From: CAYUST01 sp964447535
GTDB lineage: Bacteria; Patescibacteriota; Gracilibacteria; Absconditabacterales; Absconditicoccaceae
DNA length: 64,000 nucleotides
Reading direction: 5' to 3'
Assembly: GCA_964447535.1 (NCBI GenBank)
Contig: CAYUST010000002.1
Location: 68,827-132,826, forward strand
Notes under the pieces: generated by a model
Told to the model about the DNA's origin: nothing
The model's database searches: none
The model's input: only the letters and a program-made list of their open reading frames with translations
Part shown: piece after piece, positions 52,201 to 62,130 of the stretch
Position numbering within the stretch: the stretch's first letter is position 1
Layout: each line of letters begins with the position of its first letter
Program-made: the position numbers and the translations under genes

Positions 52201-52220
52201 ATTCTTTTTTTTTCCTTCTT

Positions 52221-53324
52221 ATGCCCCGTCTCATTACCTCAGAATCTGTTGCTGCTGGACATCCAGACAAACTCTGTGATCAAATTTCTGATGCCCTTCT
52301 CGATGCCTATCTCTCCCAAGATCCCCATGCGAGAGTAGCTTGCGAGTGCTTGGTCACCACCGATCATCTCACGATTGCAGGTGAAATCACCTCAACTGCA
52401 CAGGTAAATCACGCCGAAGTTGCCAGAAAAACTATCATCGACATAGGATATGATAGACCTGATCTCTATTTCGATGGACACACCTTTGCTATCACTGATT
52501 TGATTCATACCCAGTCACCCGATATTGCACAAGGGGTGGACACCTGAGGCGCAGGTGATCAAGGATTGATGTATGGGTTTGCTTGTGATGAAACACCAGA
52601 TCTTATGCCAGCTCCCATCTGGTATGCACATAGATTAGCAAAACAACTTCATGACGTCAGAAGCCAGCAAATTTTGTGATATCTACGTCCGGATGGCAAA
52701 ACACAAGTCACTATTGCCTATGACGAACATGGAAAACCCATGAGAATTGATACGATTGTCCTCTCTACGCAACATGGACCAGAAGTCAGTCAAACGCAAC
52801 TGCATGCCGATATCAAGGAACACGTTATTCTCCCTATTGCAGGTGAACTTATTGATGCTGATACTATCTTTCATATCAATCCTACGGGGACGTTTGTCAT
52901 CGGAGGACCCCATGGTGATACTGGACTCACCTGAAGAAAAATTATTGTAGATACCTATGGGGGTGTAGGTAGACATGGAGGTGGTGCATTCTCTGGGAAA
53001 GACCCCACCAAAGTAGATAGATCTGCTGCCTATATGGCAAGATATCTCGCCAAGCGCATCGTTGCAGAAGGTCGAGCGAGTAGGTGTGAAGTACAACTCT
53101 CGTATGCAATTGGCGTAGCACAACCCGTGAGTGTGCATGTAGAGACCTTTGGGACAGAGCAACGATCTACCAAAGAAATTGAACAACGAATCAAGAAAAG
53201 CTTTGACCTCTCTCCTGCAGGTATCATTGCATTCTTGCATCTCAAACAACCCATCTATCAAAAAACCGCATCCTACGGTCACTTTGGCAGAAACGACGTC
53301 TCTTGGGAACAAGTGCTCGCATAA
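52221..53324 (+). CDS. metK: S-adenosylmethionine synthetase
   Basis: 367 aa enzyme making SAM from Met and ATP. N-terminal ITSESVAAGHPDKLCDQISDA (residues 5-25), the ATP-binding GAGDQGLMYGFACDE (first Gly UGA), [49 protein letters not shown], and the final GHFGRNDVSWE. Length matches the family (about 380-390). Three UGAs are Gly. TAA stop before a strong terminator. Controlled by the SAM riboswitch upstream. Confidence 0.96.
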
Positions 53325-53337
53325 AAAAACCGATATC

Positions 53338-53366
53338 AAAAAAGCGACCTCCGGTCGCTTTTTTTG
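53338..53366 (+). terminator. Intrinsic terminator
   Basis: AAAAAGCGACC-TCC-GGTCGCTTTTT, 11-bp stem with T run, after metK. Confidence 0.9.
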
Positions 53367-53394
53367 GTTGTTCTCTTACCTCTTACAAAGGTGT

Positions 53395-53802
53395 CTATTT
53401 TTTGTGAAAACTTGATCACACTACGCCACATCACACGATAATAACTACCAGGGTCACCCAAAATCTTCGGTCACTATAGTAGCTAATGAGTTGGTCATAT
53501 GAGCCAGATTGTGAAACAAAGGGAAGCCACATGATTGCATCCAGAAAGAAAGAAAGCAGGACGACTCATACACCGAATTGCAAACCATGCGCCATAGTAG
53601 CATATGCTCTTCTCTGGGAGAAATAGAGTACGCATCGAAGTAGCGTCACTACCAATGCTATCAATACACTTGCATACCAAAGTTCGTCTGGCATGTCAGT
53701 AGTAGTCATATCAACTCATGCTATCAATGCATATATAATTCCCACGACCATGGTAGTGAGATAACTTCCTATACCGTACCAAATGATCGATTTATACTGC
53801 AT
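53395..53802 (-). CDS. Four-helix membrane protein, 135 aa
   Basis: Visible only when UGA is Gly. Four hydrophobic helices: SYLTTMVVGIIYALIAGVDM, LWYASVLIALVVTLLWCVLYF, LQFGVGVVLLSFFLDAIMWL, FWVTLVVIIVGCGVVG. Two W in these helices are CGA. ATG 53802, TAG 53395. No recognised family; small integral membrane protein upstream of and on the same strand as nothing else, downstream of the CsoR-like gene. Confidence 0.65.
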
Positions 53803-53829
53803 GAAATTTGGAAAGTGATAAAGGTATCT

Positions 53830-54114
53830 CTATTTTCTTTGAGACACATCCCACATTTTCACAAACTCATCTACAAATTTTTCTCTCTTCTTGTTCTTAT
53901 CTGACATTTGCTTAGCGCCTGTCGTTAATAAATGAAACTTGAGTACATTCATGTTGAGTGATTTCAATAATCCCATTGCAGCGTTGATCTGTTGTGCTAG
54001 ATCAGGACACTCTGCATCATGGGTGATCATGTGTTCAAGTTTTTCCATCAGTCCACTTACTTTTTTGAGTGAAGTGATTGCTTTTTTCTTCTGTTCATTT
54101 GAAAAGTTTGCCAT
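53830..54114 (-). CDS. CsoR/RcnR-like metal-responsive regulator
   Basis: 94 aa, helical, matching the DUF156 pattern: LKKVSGLMEKLEHMITHDAECPDLAQQINAA (Cys at about residue 44) and LKFHLLTTGAK (His). The second Cys that completes the copper site in CsoR (HxxxC) is replaced, so metal choice is uncertain. No UGA; TAG stop. It sits 27 bases upstream of the membrane protein gene on the same strand, which could be its regulated target. Confidence 0.72.
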   Translation of the reverse strand: MANFSNEQKKKAITSLKKVSGLMEKLEHMITHDAECPDLAQQINAAMGLLKSLNMNVLKFHLLTTGAKQMSDKNKKREKFVDEFVKMWDVSQRK

Positions 54115-54267
54115 TGTTATAAGAGAAAAAATAAAATTGGATTACATAACCTTAGGTACTGGTGAAATATAGATGTTTTAAAATCAAAAACAAGTGGAAA
54201 GACACACACTTGCATCTTGCATCAAAAAAGTTATAGTAGGTCAAACGCTTTATTTTTTATATTTCCA

Positions 54268-54816
54268 ATGCAATATATTCGTTTAGGTCTCATAGGTATG
54301 AGCCTATTAGTACTTAGTGGATGTCAGCTATGGGGACAAAAAGCTACTCCTCGCGCTACCCCTGCTACGACTGATCAAATTGCACCACCTCCCCCACCCA
54401 TGATTCCTTTGCCTACTACTGTTGAACTTCCTTATGTCATGTATGATGATGGAGGTGTCTCTGGTATGCTGATCGGCTGCAATGATAGTTTGGTAACCGT
54501 ACCCGTTGCTGTCCCAGGAGCAATTACCAACTGGCAAGGTCTCCTCAGTTGGATGTATACAGAGTTGTTTGCACAGACCAGCAAAGGAACACTTGAAACT
54601 GCCCTTCCTCCAACCGGTATGACTCTCCAATCGCTCACGACCACTGCTACAGGTGCACATGTTGCTTTCAATGGAACATTGATGTTGTGAGGAGCTTGTG
54701 ATGCTCCGAGAGTATCAGAGCAACTCAAAAAAGTAGTTTCTCAATTTCCACAATTTACCACGATCAAAATCTCTATGAATGGTACAGGTATAGATGAATT
54801 TATGAGTACCAAATAG
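54268..54816 (+). CDS. Lipoprotein with GerMN-like domain
   Basis: 182 aa. Lipobox LSGC near residue 19 after a hydrophobic signal, a Pro-rich linker (APPPPPMIPLP) and a GerMN-like domain whose core motifs LSWMYTELF, GTLMLGGACDAPRVSEQL and FTTIKISMNG fit the family. GerMN domains occur in sporulation and envelope lipoproteins; role here unknown. One UGA (Gly). TAG, followed by an intrinsic terminator. Confidence 0.75.
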
Positions 54817-54834
54817 TCGAGAGCAGAGACCAAA

Positions 54835-54862
54835 AAAACACCCTTGTTGGGTGTTTTTTTTT
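54835..54862 (+). terminator. Intrinsic terminator
   Basis: AAAACACCC-TTGTT-GGGTGTTTT followed by T. Confidence 0.88.
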
Positions 54863-54894
54863 GAAAATAGTAAGTAGCAAGAACAATGGTCCTA

Positions 54895-55077
54895 CTAGCA
54901 AATTTTTGCTCTGCACATATTGAACAACGCTTCATGTAAAAGGGGGTGATCAGGAATATCCAACAACGAAAGATGCATCAGATCATCCTCGAGACTATAT
55001 GCCAATCTCTGTCCCCAGAGATCCACCAAGAAATTGGTCAAAAAGTGTGCATCGTGTTCTGCGTGTTCTTCTGTCAT
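54895..55077 (-). CDS. Small acidic protein, 60 aa
   Basis: MTEEHAEHDAHFLTNFLVDL start; His/Asp-rich helical protein ending MCRAKIC and TAG. No UGA needed, no recognised domain. Codon use fits the neighbours. Isolated between two transcripts; kept because it has a plausible start and stop, but confidence is modest. Confidence 0.45.
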   Translation of the reverse strand: MTEEHAEHDAHFLTNFLVDLWGQRLAYSLEDDLMHLSLLDIPDHPLLHEALFNMCRAKIC

Positions 55078-55221
55078 GAGAGTTTTGGTTTGTGTTTAAA
55101 GGGGGTATTTTTGTTTGTTAGTTTATACTACCCCACTCCCCTCTTTTTTGCAAAAAAATCCCACCTGAATCGACGCTTCTATTTGACAGTAGTAGAAAAA
55201 AATATAAGCAATTTTCAGCTT

Positions 55222-55250
55222 AAAAAAAACAGTCGGTAATGTACCGACTG
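55222..55250 (-). terminator. Intrinsic terminator
   Basis: Minus strand CAGTCGGTA-CAT-TACCGACTG, perfect 9-bp stem, then eight T; it lies 24 bases after the UGA that ends the 169-aa gene. Confidence 0.88.
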
Positions 55251-55273
55251 CATAGATCTTTTTCTCTCAACCA

Positions 55274-55783
55274 TCAGGGATGGGAGAGGTGTTCAGGGAA
55301 AACAGATTGTTCTTCTTGCGTATCATCAGAATCAAGCTTATTTTGTTCTCTCACCATGTTAGACAAGGCAATATCAGGTTTGGACTTCTTATTCCATAGT
55401 GCCCTCCACTGCCTTTTGATCCTTTTTGTCACGATACCCCGAGAGCTAGTTGGATCATAATCAGGATCATGTAGATTCTGATATGCATCTTCCAATAAGT
55501 CATCAGGCATTTTTCCAATTCTCCGGATCCAGGCCCAAAACAATTGGCCTATTTTTTGTAGCTTGAGTTTCCAGGCTATTATAACCCGTGATCTCAATAA
55601 ACCAATAAGATCCTTGGGAGACATGTCCTTGCTCTCATGTTCCAATGGGGGGCGATATATTGCAGTACCAAATGATTGATCCAGCAAATCGTAGGTCCCC
55701 TTCAAAAATTTGAGCACAAGCATGAGCACACTAATGACGATGCTTCTTACTACATTAATGATCCATTTAACTATCTTTTCCAT
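55274..55783 (-). CDS. Hypothetical membrane-associated protein ending at UGA
   Basis: 169 aa. N-terminal amphipathic/membrane helix (IVKWIINVVRSIVISVLMLVL), then a charged helical body (MSPKDLIGLLRSRVIIAWKL, FWAWIRRIGKMPDDL) and an acidic tail. Three CGG codons stand where Arg reads naturally (LRSRV, WIRRI, SSRGIV), and the gene ends at UGA 55274-55276 just before a terminator; read as Gly it would run through the hairpin to TAA in the T run. It behaves as a standard-code gene. Function unknown. Confidence 0.62.
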   Translation of the reverse strand: MEKIVKWIINVVRSIVISVLMLVLKFLKGTYDLLDQSFGTAIYRPPLEHESKDMSPKDLIGLLRSRVIIAWKLKLQKIGQLFWAWIRRIGKMPDDLLEDAYQNLHDPDYDPTSSRGIVTKRIKRQWRALWNKKSKPDIALSNMVREQNKLDSDDTQEEQSVFPEHLSHP

Positions 55784-55850
55784 ACTTCGTTTTTTGTTGG
55801 TATGAGAGTATTCTTTTTTAACAAAAAGTCAAGCTTATTTTGAAAAGATG

Positions 55851-56834
55851 CTACTTGCTCTCTCTACTTGCATGATACAGTGCTGCTACGGTGATACGGA
55901 AAAATTTGGTAAATGAGTCTTTGACAGGACATCCAAAAATTGCCTCATCAGGCATAGCTATATCACTTGGTAATCATCATCTTATTTTCGCATATGCTCT
56001 AAGATTAAACGACTCATTAGAGATCTCCTTCATTATACTTTCAAGATGCACTGCAGCTTCTGCTGATATTCAATGTACTCTTGTATCATCATAAAATTCA
56101 CCTTCTGGGCATTCGGGATAATACCCTCCTCCAGGTAATTTACCCCTTACCAGTCGCATCAAATGTATTCATAAATTTGCAAGAAAGTACCGAGATTGAG
56201 GTGCTTTTGCTTCCTTCAATGGAAAGGTATTACCTTCCTCAAGTTGGTTAGTAAGGTGCAGGATATACGGCATTGTTTGTACTACTAGTTGCGACATAAT
56301 CAGTGGATCAGTCAGCTGTTCAAAGGCATTTTCAGGCTTTCATTGCCCTGCTTGCCTACATCAGTCTTTTGCTAATTTCTTTTTCAATATCCCATATTCA
56401 GTTCACTGGTTATACACCTCAGGAAATTGCTTTCGGATATGTAAATTGACTCCTACAACTACTTCTGGCAATACATTCATTGCTTCATCGTAGGTGAGCT
56501 GAGTAATTTTACACATATCTTCGTAGGTAAGCTCTGTAGGTATGTTGGGTTCATAATACGCGTATGCATGTTCAATCCACAATGCTATAGCATCATGGGA
56601 GAGCTGATATTCCATGTTTTTTTCTTCATTATTTTGCTTTAGGAGTTCATCATAGGTCAGGCTACTAAAATCCTTACCTTGCAGTGCGTCGAGGGCAGCG
56701 ATGATTTTTTCTTTTCACCAACGAGTAATCTTTTGAAGCTTTATTTTCCCGTTGTGATAGGGACAGGTAATTTGCCTTTCAAAAAATTGTTTTTGAACCT
56801 CAGGTGAGAATGTACTGAATTTTTCTTCCCTCAT
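55851..56834 (-). CDS. Hypothetical protein, 327 aa
   Basis: Not recognised. ATG 56834 to TAG, joined across about nine UGAs. N-terminal part has a CPYHNGKIKLQKITRWGKEK segment that looks like a small nucleic-acid-binding motif; the middle is helical (YEDMCKITQLTYDEAMNVLP); the last third (GKLPGGGYYPECPEGEFYDD, GGLPSDIAMPDEAIFGCP) is rich in Gly/Pro/Cys. One CGA (LMWLV) and one CGG (QSWYFL) stand at hydrophobic-looking sites. Cytoplasmic, function unknown. Confidence 0.65.
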
Positions 56835-56969
56835 TGTTGCAACCTATGATAAAAGTTAAGCATATATTTCAAAAACTCTTATACATATATTGACATAAAA
56901 GTCAATATTAGCGTATTTTCTCTCTTTCATATCAAAAAAGGACTCTATGAGTCCTCTTAAGCACCAACA

Positions 56970-57087
56970 ATGCTTGTATTCTTTCCTAATGTGCTGAGAG
57001 AAAATGCTTGTATTTTTCCTTACATGTGTGAAGTCAAAAAATGCTTGTATTTTCTCTTTACGTATGTGAAGTGAGAAAATGCTCGGC
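56970..57087. repeat. Imperfect tandem repeat from the trxB 3' end
   Basis: Three units of 34-38 bases, each beginning (minus strand) AGCATTTT and containing ACTTCACA or similar and ending AAATACA. The first unit is the last codons of trxB itself (AGCATTTTCTCACTTCACAT), so the array grew from the coding end into the spacer. Confidence 0.7.
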
Positions 57088-58011
57088 TTCAAGTGCTGCC
57101 ATACAACCCGTACCCGCAGAGGTAATGGCTTGTCTATATTGTTTATCCTGTACGTCGCCAGCTGCATAGACGCCTGGGACAGACGTTTGCGTCGACATGT
57201 GACCAGAGGTGATGATATATCCTTGTTCATCCAGCGCAATTTGTCCGTTCAAGAAATCTGTATTGGGTTTATGGCCGATGGCATAAAATAAGCCCGCTGC
57301 TTGCAAGCTGGACGTCTCCTGAGTCTGATTATTAATGACGTTCACCCCGGTCATCACGTTCCCATCGCCAGTGATTTCTGTAGCCTCAGTATGCCAGAGG
57401 ATGGTCAGTTTGGGGTTGTCAAATGCTCTTTGTTGCATGACTTGTGAAGCTCTCAGGGCGTCTCTTCTGACGAGCAAGGTCACTTGGCTCGCATATTTGG
57501 TCAAATAAGTTGCCTCTTCGATTGCGCTATCTCAGCCTCCAATCACGATCAACGGTTTATTGCGGAATATCGGCAATGCACCATCACAGACCGCACAAGC
57601 ACTGACACCACGTTGTCGATACTGCTCTTCTCCTGGGAGACCCATACGCTTCGCTACTGCTCATGTGGCTATAATAAGTGATTCAGCATACCAAGTCTGC
57701 CCATCAGACACGACCGCAAAAGGGCGCTTGCTCAAGTCAACGCTTTCCACAGTTTGCGTGAGAATATCGCATCCAGAATTAATCGACTGTTGTCTCATCA
57801 AATCCATCAATGCGGGTCCTCCGATGCCCGTTGGGAAACCAGGAAAGTTCTCTACTTCTGTCGTGGTCGTCAGTTGTCCGCCTGCAGCAATACCTCCTGC
57901 CAAAAACCCCTCAAACATGAGTGGTTTGAGCAATGCTCTCCCTGCATAGATCCCTGCCGTATGCCCCGCGGGCCCTGATCCAATAATAATCACTTTGCGT
58001 GTTTCTGTCAT
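57058..58011 (-). CDS. trxB: Thioredoxin reductase
   Basis: 317 aa FAD/NADPH disulfide reductase. FAD motif IIIGSGPAGHTAGIY at residues 8-22, redox site SACAVCDG near residue 138, NADPH motif VIGGGDSAIEEA near 155, C-terminal AAGDVQDKQYRQAITSAGTGCMAALEAE. The segment before the redox site reads EQYWQRGVSACAVCDG, with W as CGA (57616-57618), where related reductases have Trp. Overall pattern (VCDGALPIFRNKP) is close to the fungal/low-molecular-weight type. UGAs are Gly. TAA stop. Confidence 0.95.
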
Positions 58012-58091
58012 CTGTATATATAAAATTAAACAATGCTGCAGTATATACAAAATGAGTCGTTTCGCAAACGGAAAGACTACGTGAGGAAAAG

Positions 58092-59510
58092 TTACTTCAA
58101 CATGAGCGACATATAGACGAAATTATATAAGGCAAAATCATGTGCTTCTATAAGCGCCTCATCGCATGTCCTGGTGTCAGCAAACAAAGATTTCAAGTTC
58201 GCTTGATTGTAATAGTGCACTAGTGGATTGGTAGATGATACACAAGATTGGAGTAGGTTGTTGAAATACTCACTGCGAAAATACTGACGAAAATACTCAG
58301 CCATATTAGTGTTTTTGGCGAAAACTCATATGAGTTGCGGATCAAATTGTTCATAAAAGGTTCCAAAGAACTGTTGTTTAGTAACATACAATCACTGAAA
58401 ATATGCATATGCATCGATATTGAGATAGGGAGTTATTGGCCAAATTCAATGTTGGATAAAAAGATTATTTCTAGAGATAAGTGAATCATACACAGATGGT
58501 GGAAATATACCGTCAATGTACAGTATTTCTGGTCTCGCGTTCAAAGCATGTACGTCATCGATCAACTGTTGTGTAAACAACTCACTCAGTATGTCATCAG
58601 ATGCAGCCACAAAATCACTCTCTGGGTCAGCTGAGTTTTCAAATGCTTCATCACCTCAGAAACCAGTAAACACCGTATTTATGCGATGCTTTTTGAATAT
58701 GGCTATCTCTCACAAGACACTATTCTTGTAAATCTCTTCAACAGGATGATGTATCATGCCAACGGGATCATTTTTGAGTGGATAATCATCCGGGGTAATG
58801 AGATGGTACTCATACGGCAACTGCAAGAAATTGAGGATTCCAGAAATAGTTTGCCACTGTGTCTCTCACACAACTCACGTATGCAGTTGCCCAGACACAA
58901 AACGAAAAGGAAAGTTTGTAGCCTTTTTGCTGAGAATAGGCAGAAAAGCACTATCTTTTCATCCAGAAATCTCTGCTCAAACAATATTCTGATCAGTCAG
59001 GTGACAAAAGTTTTGGTGCAACATATCCTCTAAGGTGATCTTCTGTGGTGTGTAGGTAACGGGGATCACCGTCAATCAGTCACGTGAAAAGTGATATATC
59101 TTTCTTGGGTACAAGGGAAAAATGTGTTGGCAAATGCTTGCATTACCTGTTTTCCCATTTCACAACATAAGCTTCAAATAGTCTTGGTTTATTGTGTTCC
59201 TTACATCCAGCTGTTGTGCAAAATAATTGTAATCAGAGGAAATAATAAGTCTCTGCTCATGGAAATAATAGAACAAAATCAACGTAGCCTTCACATCTCT
59301 TTCAACACTGACTGTTTTGTGGGTAGTATCAATATTGATTTCCATAAACTCGCTATATGCCTTGTCCTTCTCGCCATAACCAAATACCCATCCATTTGTC
59401 TGTTCCCTAACAAAAAAGCAGGGATAAAAATCTTGGGTAAACGTTTCTTGATACCTAAGTATATTCTCTAAAGAAAAATCTATGTCCAAGACATATCTAC
59501 GCATAGTCAT
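58092..59510 (-). CDS. Asparagine-synthase-like PP-loop enzyme
   Basis: 472 aa. Two-domain architecture of AsnB: an N-terminal glutaminase-like fold (DYNYFAQQL, DYLKLMLGNGKTGNASICQHI) that lacks the N-terminal catalytic Cys, and an ATP-pyrophosphatase domain with EISGGKDSAFL (SGGxDS PP-loop) near residue 180 and VFTGFGGDEAF near residue 286. Loss of Cys 2 is typical of beta-lactam synthetase and lasso-peptide cyclases, which activate a carboxylate of another substrate. No precursor peptide or protease gene is adjacent. Many UGAs (Gly), including both motif glycines. TAA stop. Confidence 0.78.
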
Positions 59511-59595
59511 ATAAGCGATAAAATGCTACAACAAGACTTCAATTATCTATCTTCCCTTCTTCCTTGATCATCATATCCAAACAAAAAGCAAGTAT

Positions 59596-59624
59596 AAAAA
59601 AAACCTCGACGGAAACGCCGAGGT
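59596..59624 (-). terminator. Intrinsic terminator
   Basis: Minus strand CCTCGGCG-TTTC-CGTCGAGG (one mismatch) followed by a T run; it lies between the AsnB-like gene and its upstream neighbour, ending the 289-aa gene. Confidence 0.78.
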
Positions 59625-59680
59625 TTTTGTCTAAGCTATCATAGTAGCGCTAGATAGCAGACAAAAGAGGTTGTTGCCTG

Positions 59681-60550
59681 CTATGCATAGTAACGTTTGA
59701 TAGCAGACAAAAATTGCTTATCCAAGGAGATCAGATCTCCCCAAACAGGACGTTTGTATTTGTTTTTGCCGATACTGATCGGCATGTAGAGAGCATCTCG
59801 CATACGCATGTAGGCGTGTACGCCTTGACTTGCGTTATTGACCTTGCGAGCAAAACGTCTGTACATAGAATTTTTGTTTTCACCACTTTGCAGGCGTAAG
59901 CTAATGAGCAATTCTTGAAGCTCATCATACTCATCGATACCGATATGACGTGATCCTATCGCTTGTTGCAGCTCTCGATAAAATGCTTCATGATGGGCAA
60001 TTGCCTCATCGATGACACCATATACCAATCCTGCTTGCGTCTGCAAGTGAGGGATACGAGCACATTGGTGCCAGGTGATGGGTTCAGACCAGTGAACTCT
60101 GAAGTTTGCATTGGTCAGGTAGGCATAGTACAAGACCAAACTTTCACTACCATTATAGTTGTCTACGACCAAGAAACTATGATTGCCCTTGTAGAACCAA
60201 TAGCAATACTTGGCAAACGGATCGTACTTGATAGCACTCGCATTGTGGATAAGTGGCATCAGTTTGTAACCAAAGCTTGCAAAACGCAAGAACAAAGCTG
60301 CTCTATCGGTAACTAAATACCGAGTCGTAGCCTGCTTTTGTTTGAGCACTTGCGCCTCACCTAGAGCTTTGATAAGCTGAGTATGCTCTTCAGGACTAAT
60401 CGTCCCCAAGGTGCTTAGCTTGATCTCCTTGGTTTCCTTATTGCGTTTATAATTCTTGTAGATAGCCCATCCAAGATTTACGTACGCTTTGTGCTCTTCC
60501 AAGCGCTGGGCAAGGTACTGCCCGAGATACGGTAAGTTACTCCATTTCAT
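59681..60550 (-). CDS. Hypothetical protein, 289 aa
   Basis: ATG 60550 (MKWSNLPYLG) to TAG; an earlier frame start at 60613 is possible. No UGA, no CGA/CGG. Winged-helix-like N-terminal part (IKLSTLGTISPEEHTQLIKAL) and a Tyr/Phe-rich central part (YDPFAKYCYWFYKGNHSF, ESLVLYYAYLTNANF). The style resembles replication-relaxation-type proteins of mobile elements, but the match is not firm. Sits between miaB and the AsnB-like gene. Confidence 0.6.
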   Translation of the reverse strand: MKWSNLPYLGQYLAQRLEEHKAYVNLGWAIYKNYKRNKETKEIKLSTLGTISPEEHTQLIKALGEAQVLKQKQATTRYLVTDRAALFLRFASFGYKLMPLIHNASAIKYDPFAKYCYWFYKGNHSFLVVDNYNGSESLVLYYAYLTNANFRVHWSEPITWHQCARIPHLQTQAGLVYGVIDEAIAHHEAFYRELQQAIGSRHIGIDEYDELQELLISLRLQSGENKNSMYRRFARKVNNASQGVHAYMRMRDALYMPISIGKNKYKRPVWGDLISLDKQFLSAIKRYYA

Positions 60551-60633
60551 ATTTTGCAGGTTTTTTTTATTACGAAAATTGTTAATGACCAGAAAGTCAC
60601 TTATACATATCAAGAATCGTTTGTCAATATCTA

Positions 60634-62130
60634 CTAGGTGATGATTTCTCCAAACAACGTGAAGGCCTTTTTGCCGGTGACTTTGGCGGTCACAAACTGA
60701 CCGATACTTATTCCTGGTTCCTTGGGCAACACTATCGTCTTCATGGAATCTGTATACCCCAGGAGGACGTCTTCTTTGTCTTCACGAATCATGACTGATC
60801 TGGTGGTGTCGATATCTTTTTCGTTGTTTTTGTCTGACATACTGATGAGCAACGCATTGAGACGTTGTCGTCTCTCTTTCTTGACCGCCAACGGAACGTT
60901 ATCTTCATATTTTTTGGCACCGTAGGTACCGGGTCTGGGCGAATAGATGCCCATATAAATCATATCAAACTGACTGTACTCTGCCAAGGAGAGAGATTGT
61001 TGAAAGTCTTCTTCTGTCTCATCACAAAATCCTACAATGATATCACTCGTGATGCTGATTGGTCTGTTTAATGCGCGCAACTGATCGACAAATACTTTGT
61101 ACTGCTCTGCGGTGTAGCCTCTGAACATTTTCTTGAGCACTGCGGTAGAGCCTGATTGCAACGGCATATGAATATGCGGACAGAGTTTCTCCTCACTTGT
61201 ATGTAAGGCAAATAATTCTGGCGAGAAATAGGTCGGATACGGAGAAGTATATCTCAGCCACACCAAGCCTGGTAACGCCAAGATCCCCTGGAGAATAGCA
61301 CAAAAATCTGGATGTTTATTGACGATCTGCCCTAGGAGTACAATCTCCTCAGCACCCGACGCAAGGTGCACCTTCGCCTCTGCAATAATCTCATCGACAG
61401 GTCTATGTTTCTCCAAACCTCTCGCATACGGTACAATACAGTACGCACAAAACTGTGAACAGCCCGTAGAAATAGGGAGATACGCGGTCTTGGTTTTCTC
61501 CTTGAACAGCATATTGGCATTCTGCGGAATAATGCCTAGATACTCATTGGTGAGTTCGCTCTCATAGGTGACCTCATAACCAAGACGTTTCATCATCAAA
61601 GGCAAAAATCAGGTGTCATTGATACGGAAAAATAATTCCACATTTGGAAAGGCTGCCTGCATCTGACGAAAGAGAGGATCAAATGCATGATTTATATAGA
61701 GTAAATTCTGTGTCTGATCATCAGCAGTAAGTGCAAATGCCTTAGCCACTTTTTTGAGCTCAACATCATCCTCCAATGAAGAAAGCCCCACAACGATCGG
61801 ATCTGTAGTTGTCAACGAATGGAGAAAGTTCCCTTTGGGATACTTCTTACTCTTGGTAGTTTGCGCTTTCTTGAGATTGAGATTGTGTTGAATCATACAA
61901 CCCGTCAGCCAAACCTTTTGGTGAGGGAGCATTTCCTTCAGCTGTCACCATACCTTATCCTCTGATTTCTGTCTCACGCTACACGTATCCAAAATAACAA
62001 TATCTGCTTGAGCAATATCATCGACATGCGCCCAACCACAATGCGTCAGCACCGCTTTGATACGGGCTGCATCACTATAGTTCATTTGACAGCCATAGAT
62101 GATGATATGGAATGTTTTCATAGTAGACAT
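60634..62130 (-). CDS. miaB: tRNA-2-methylthio-N6-dimethylallyladenosine synthase
   Basis: 498 aa radical-SAM methylthiotransferase acting after MiaA on tRNA A37. N-terminal UPF0004 domain with three cluster cysteines (YGCQMN, DTCSVR, TGCM), radical-SAM motif GCSQFCAYCIVPYARG near residue 220, MPLQSGSTAVLKKMFRGY, and a C-terminal TRAM domain (GQFVTAKVTGKKAFTLFG). Two UGAs are Gly, and the unusual IVGFCDETEEDF replaces the usual GFPGET. ATG 62130 (62121 possible); TAG stop. Confidence 0.94.
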
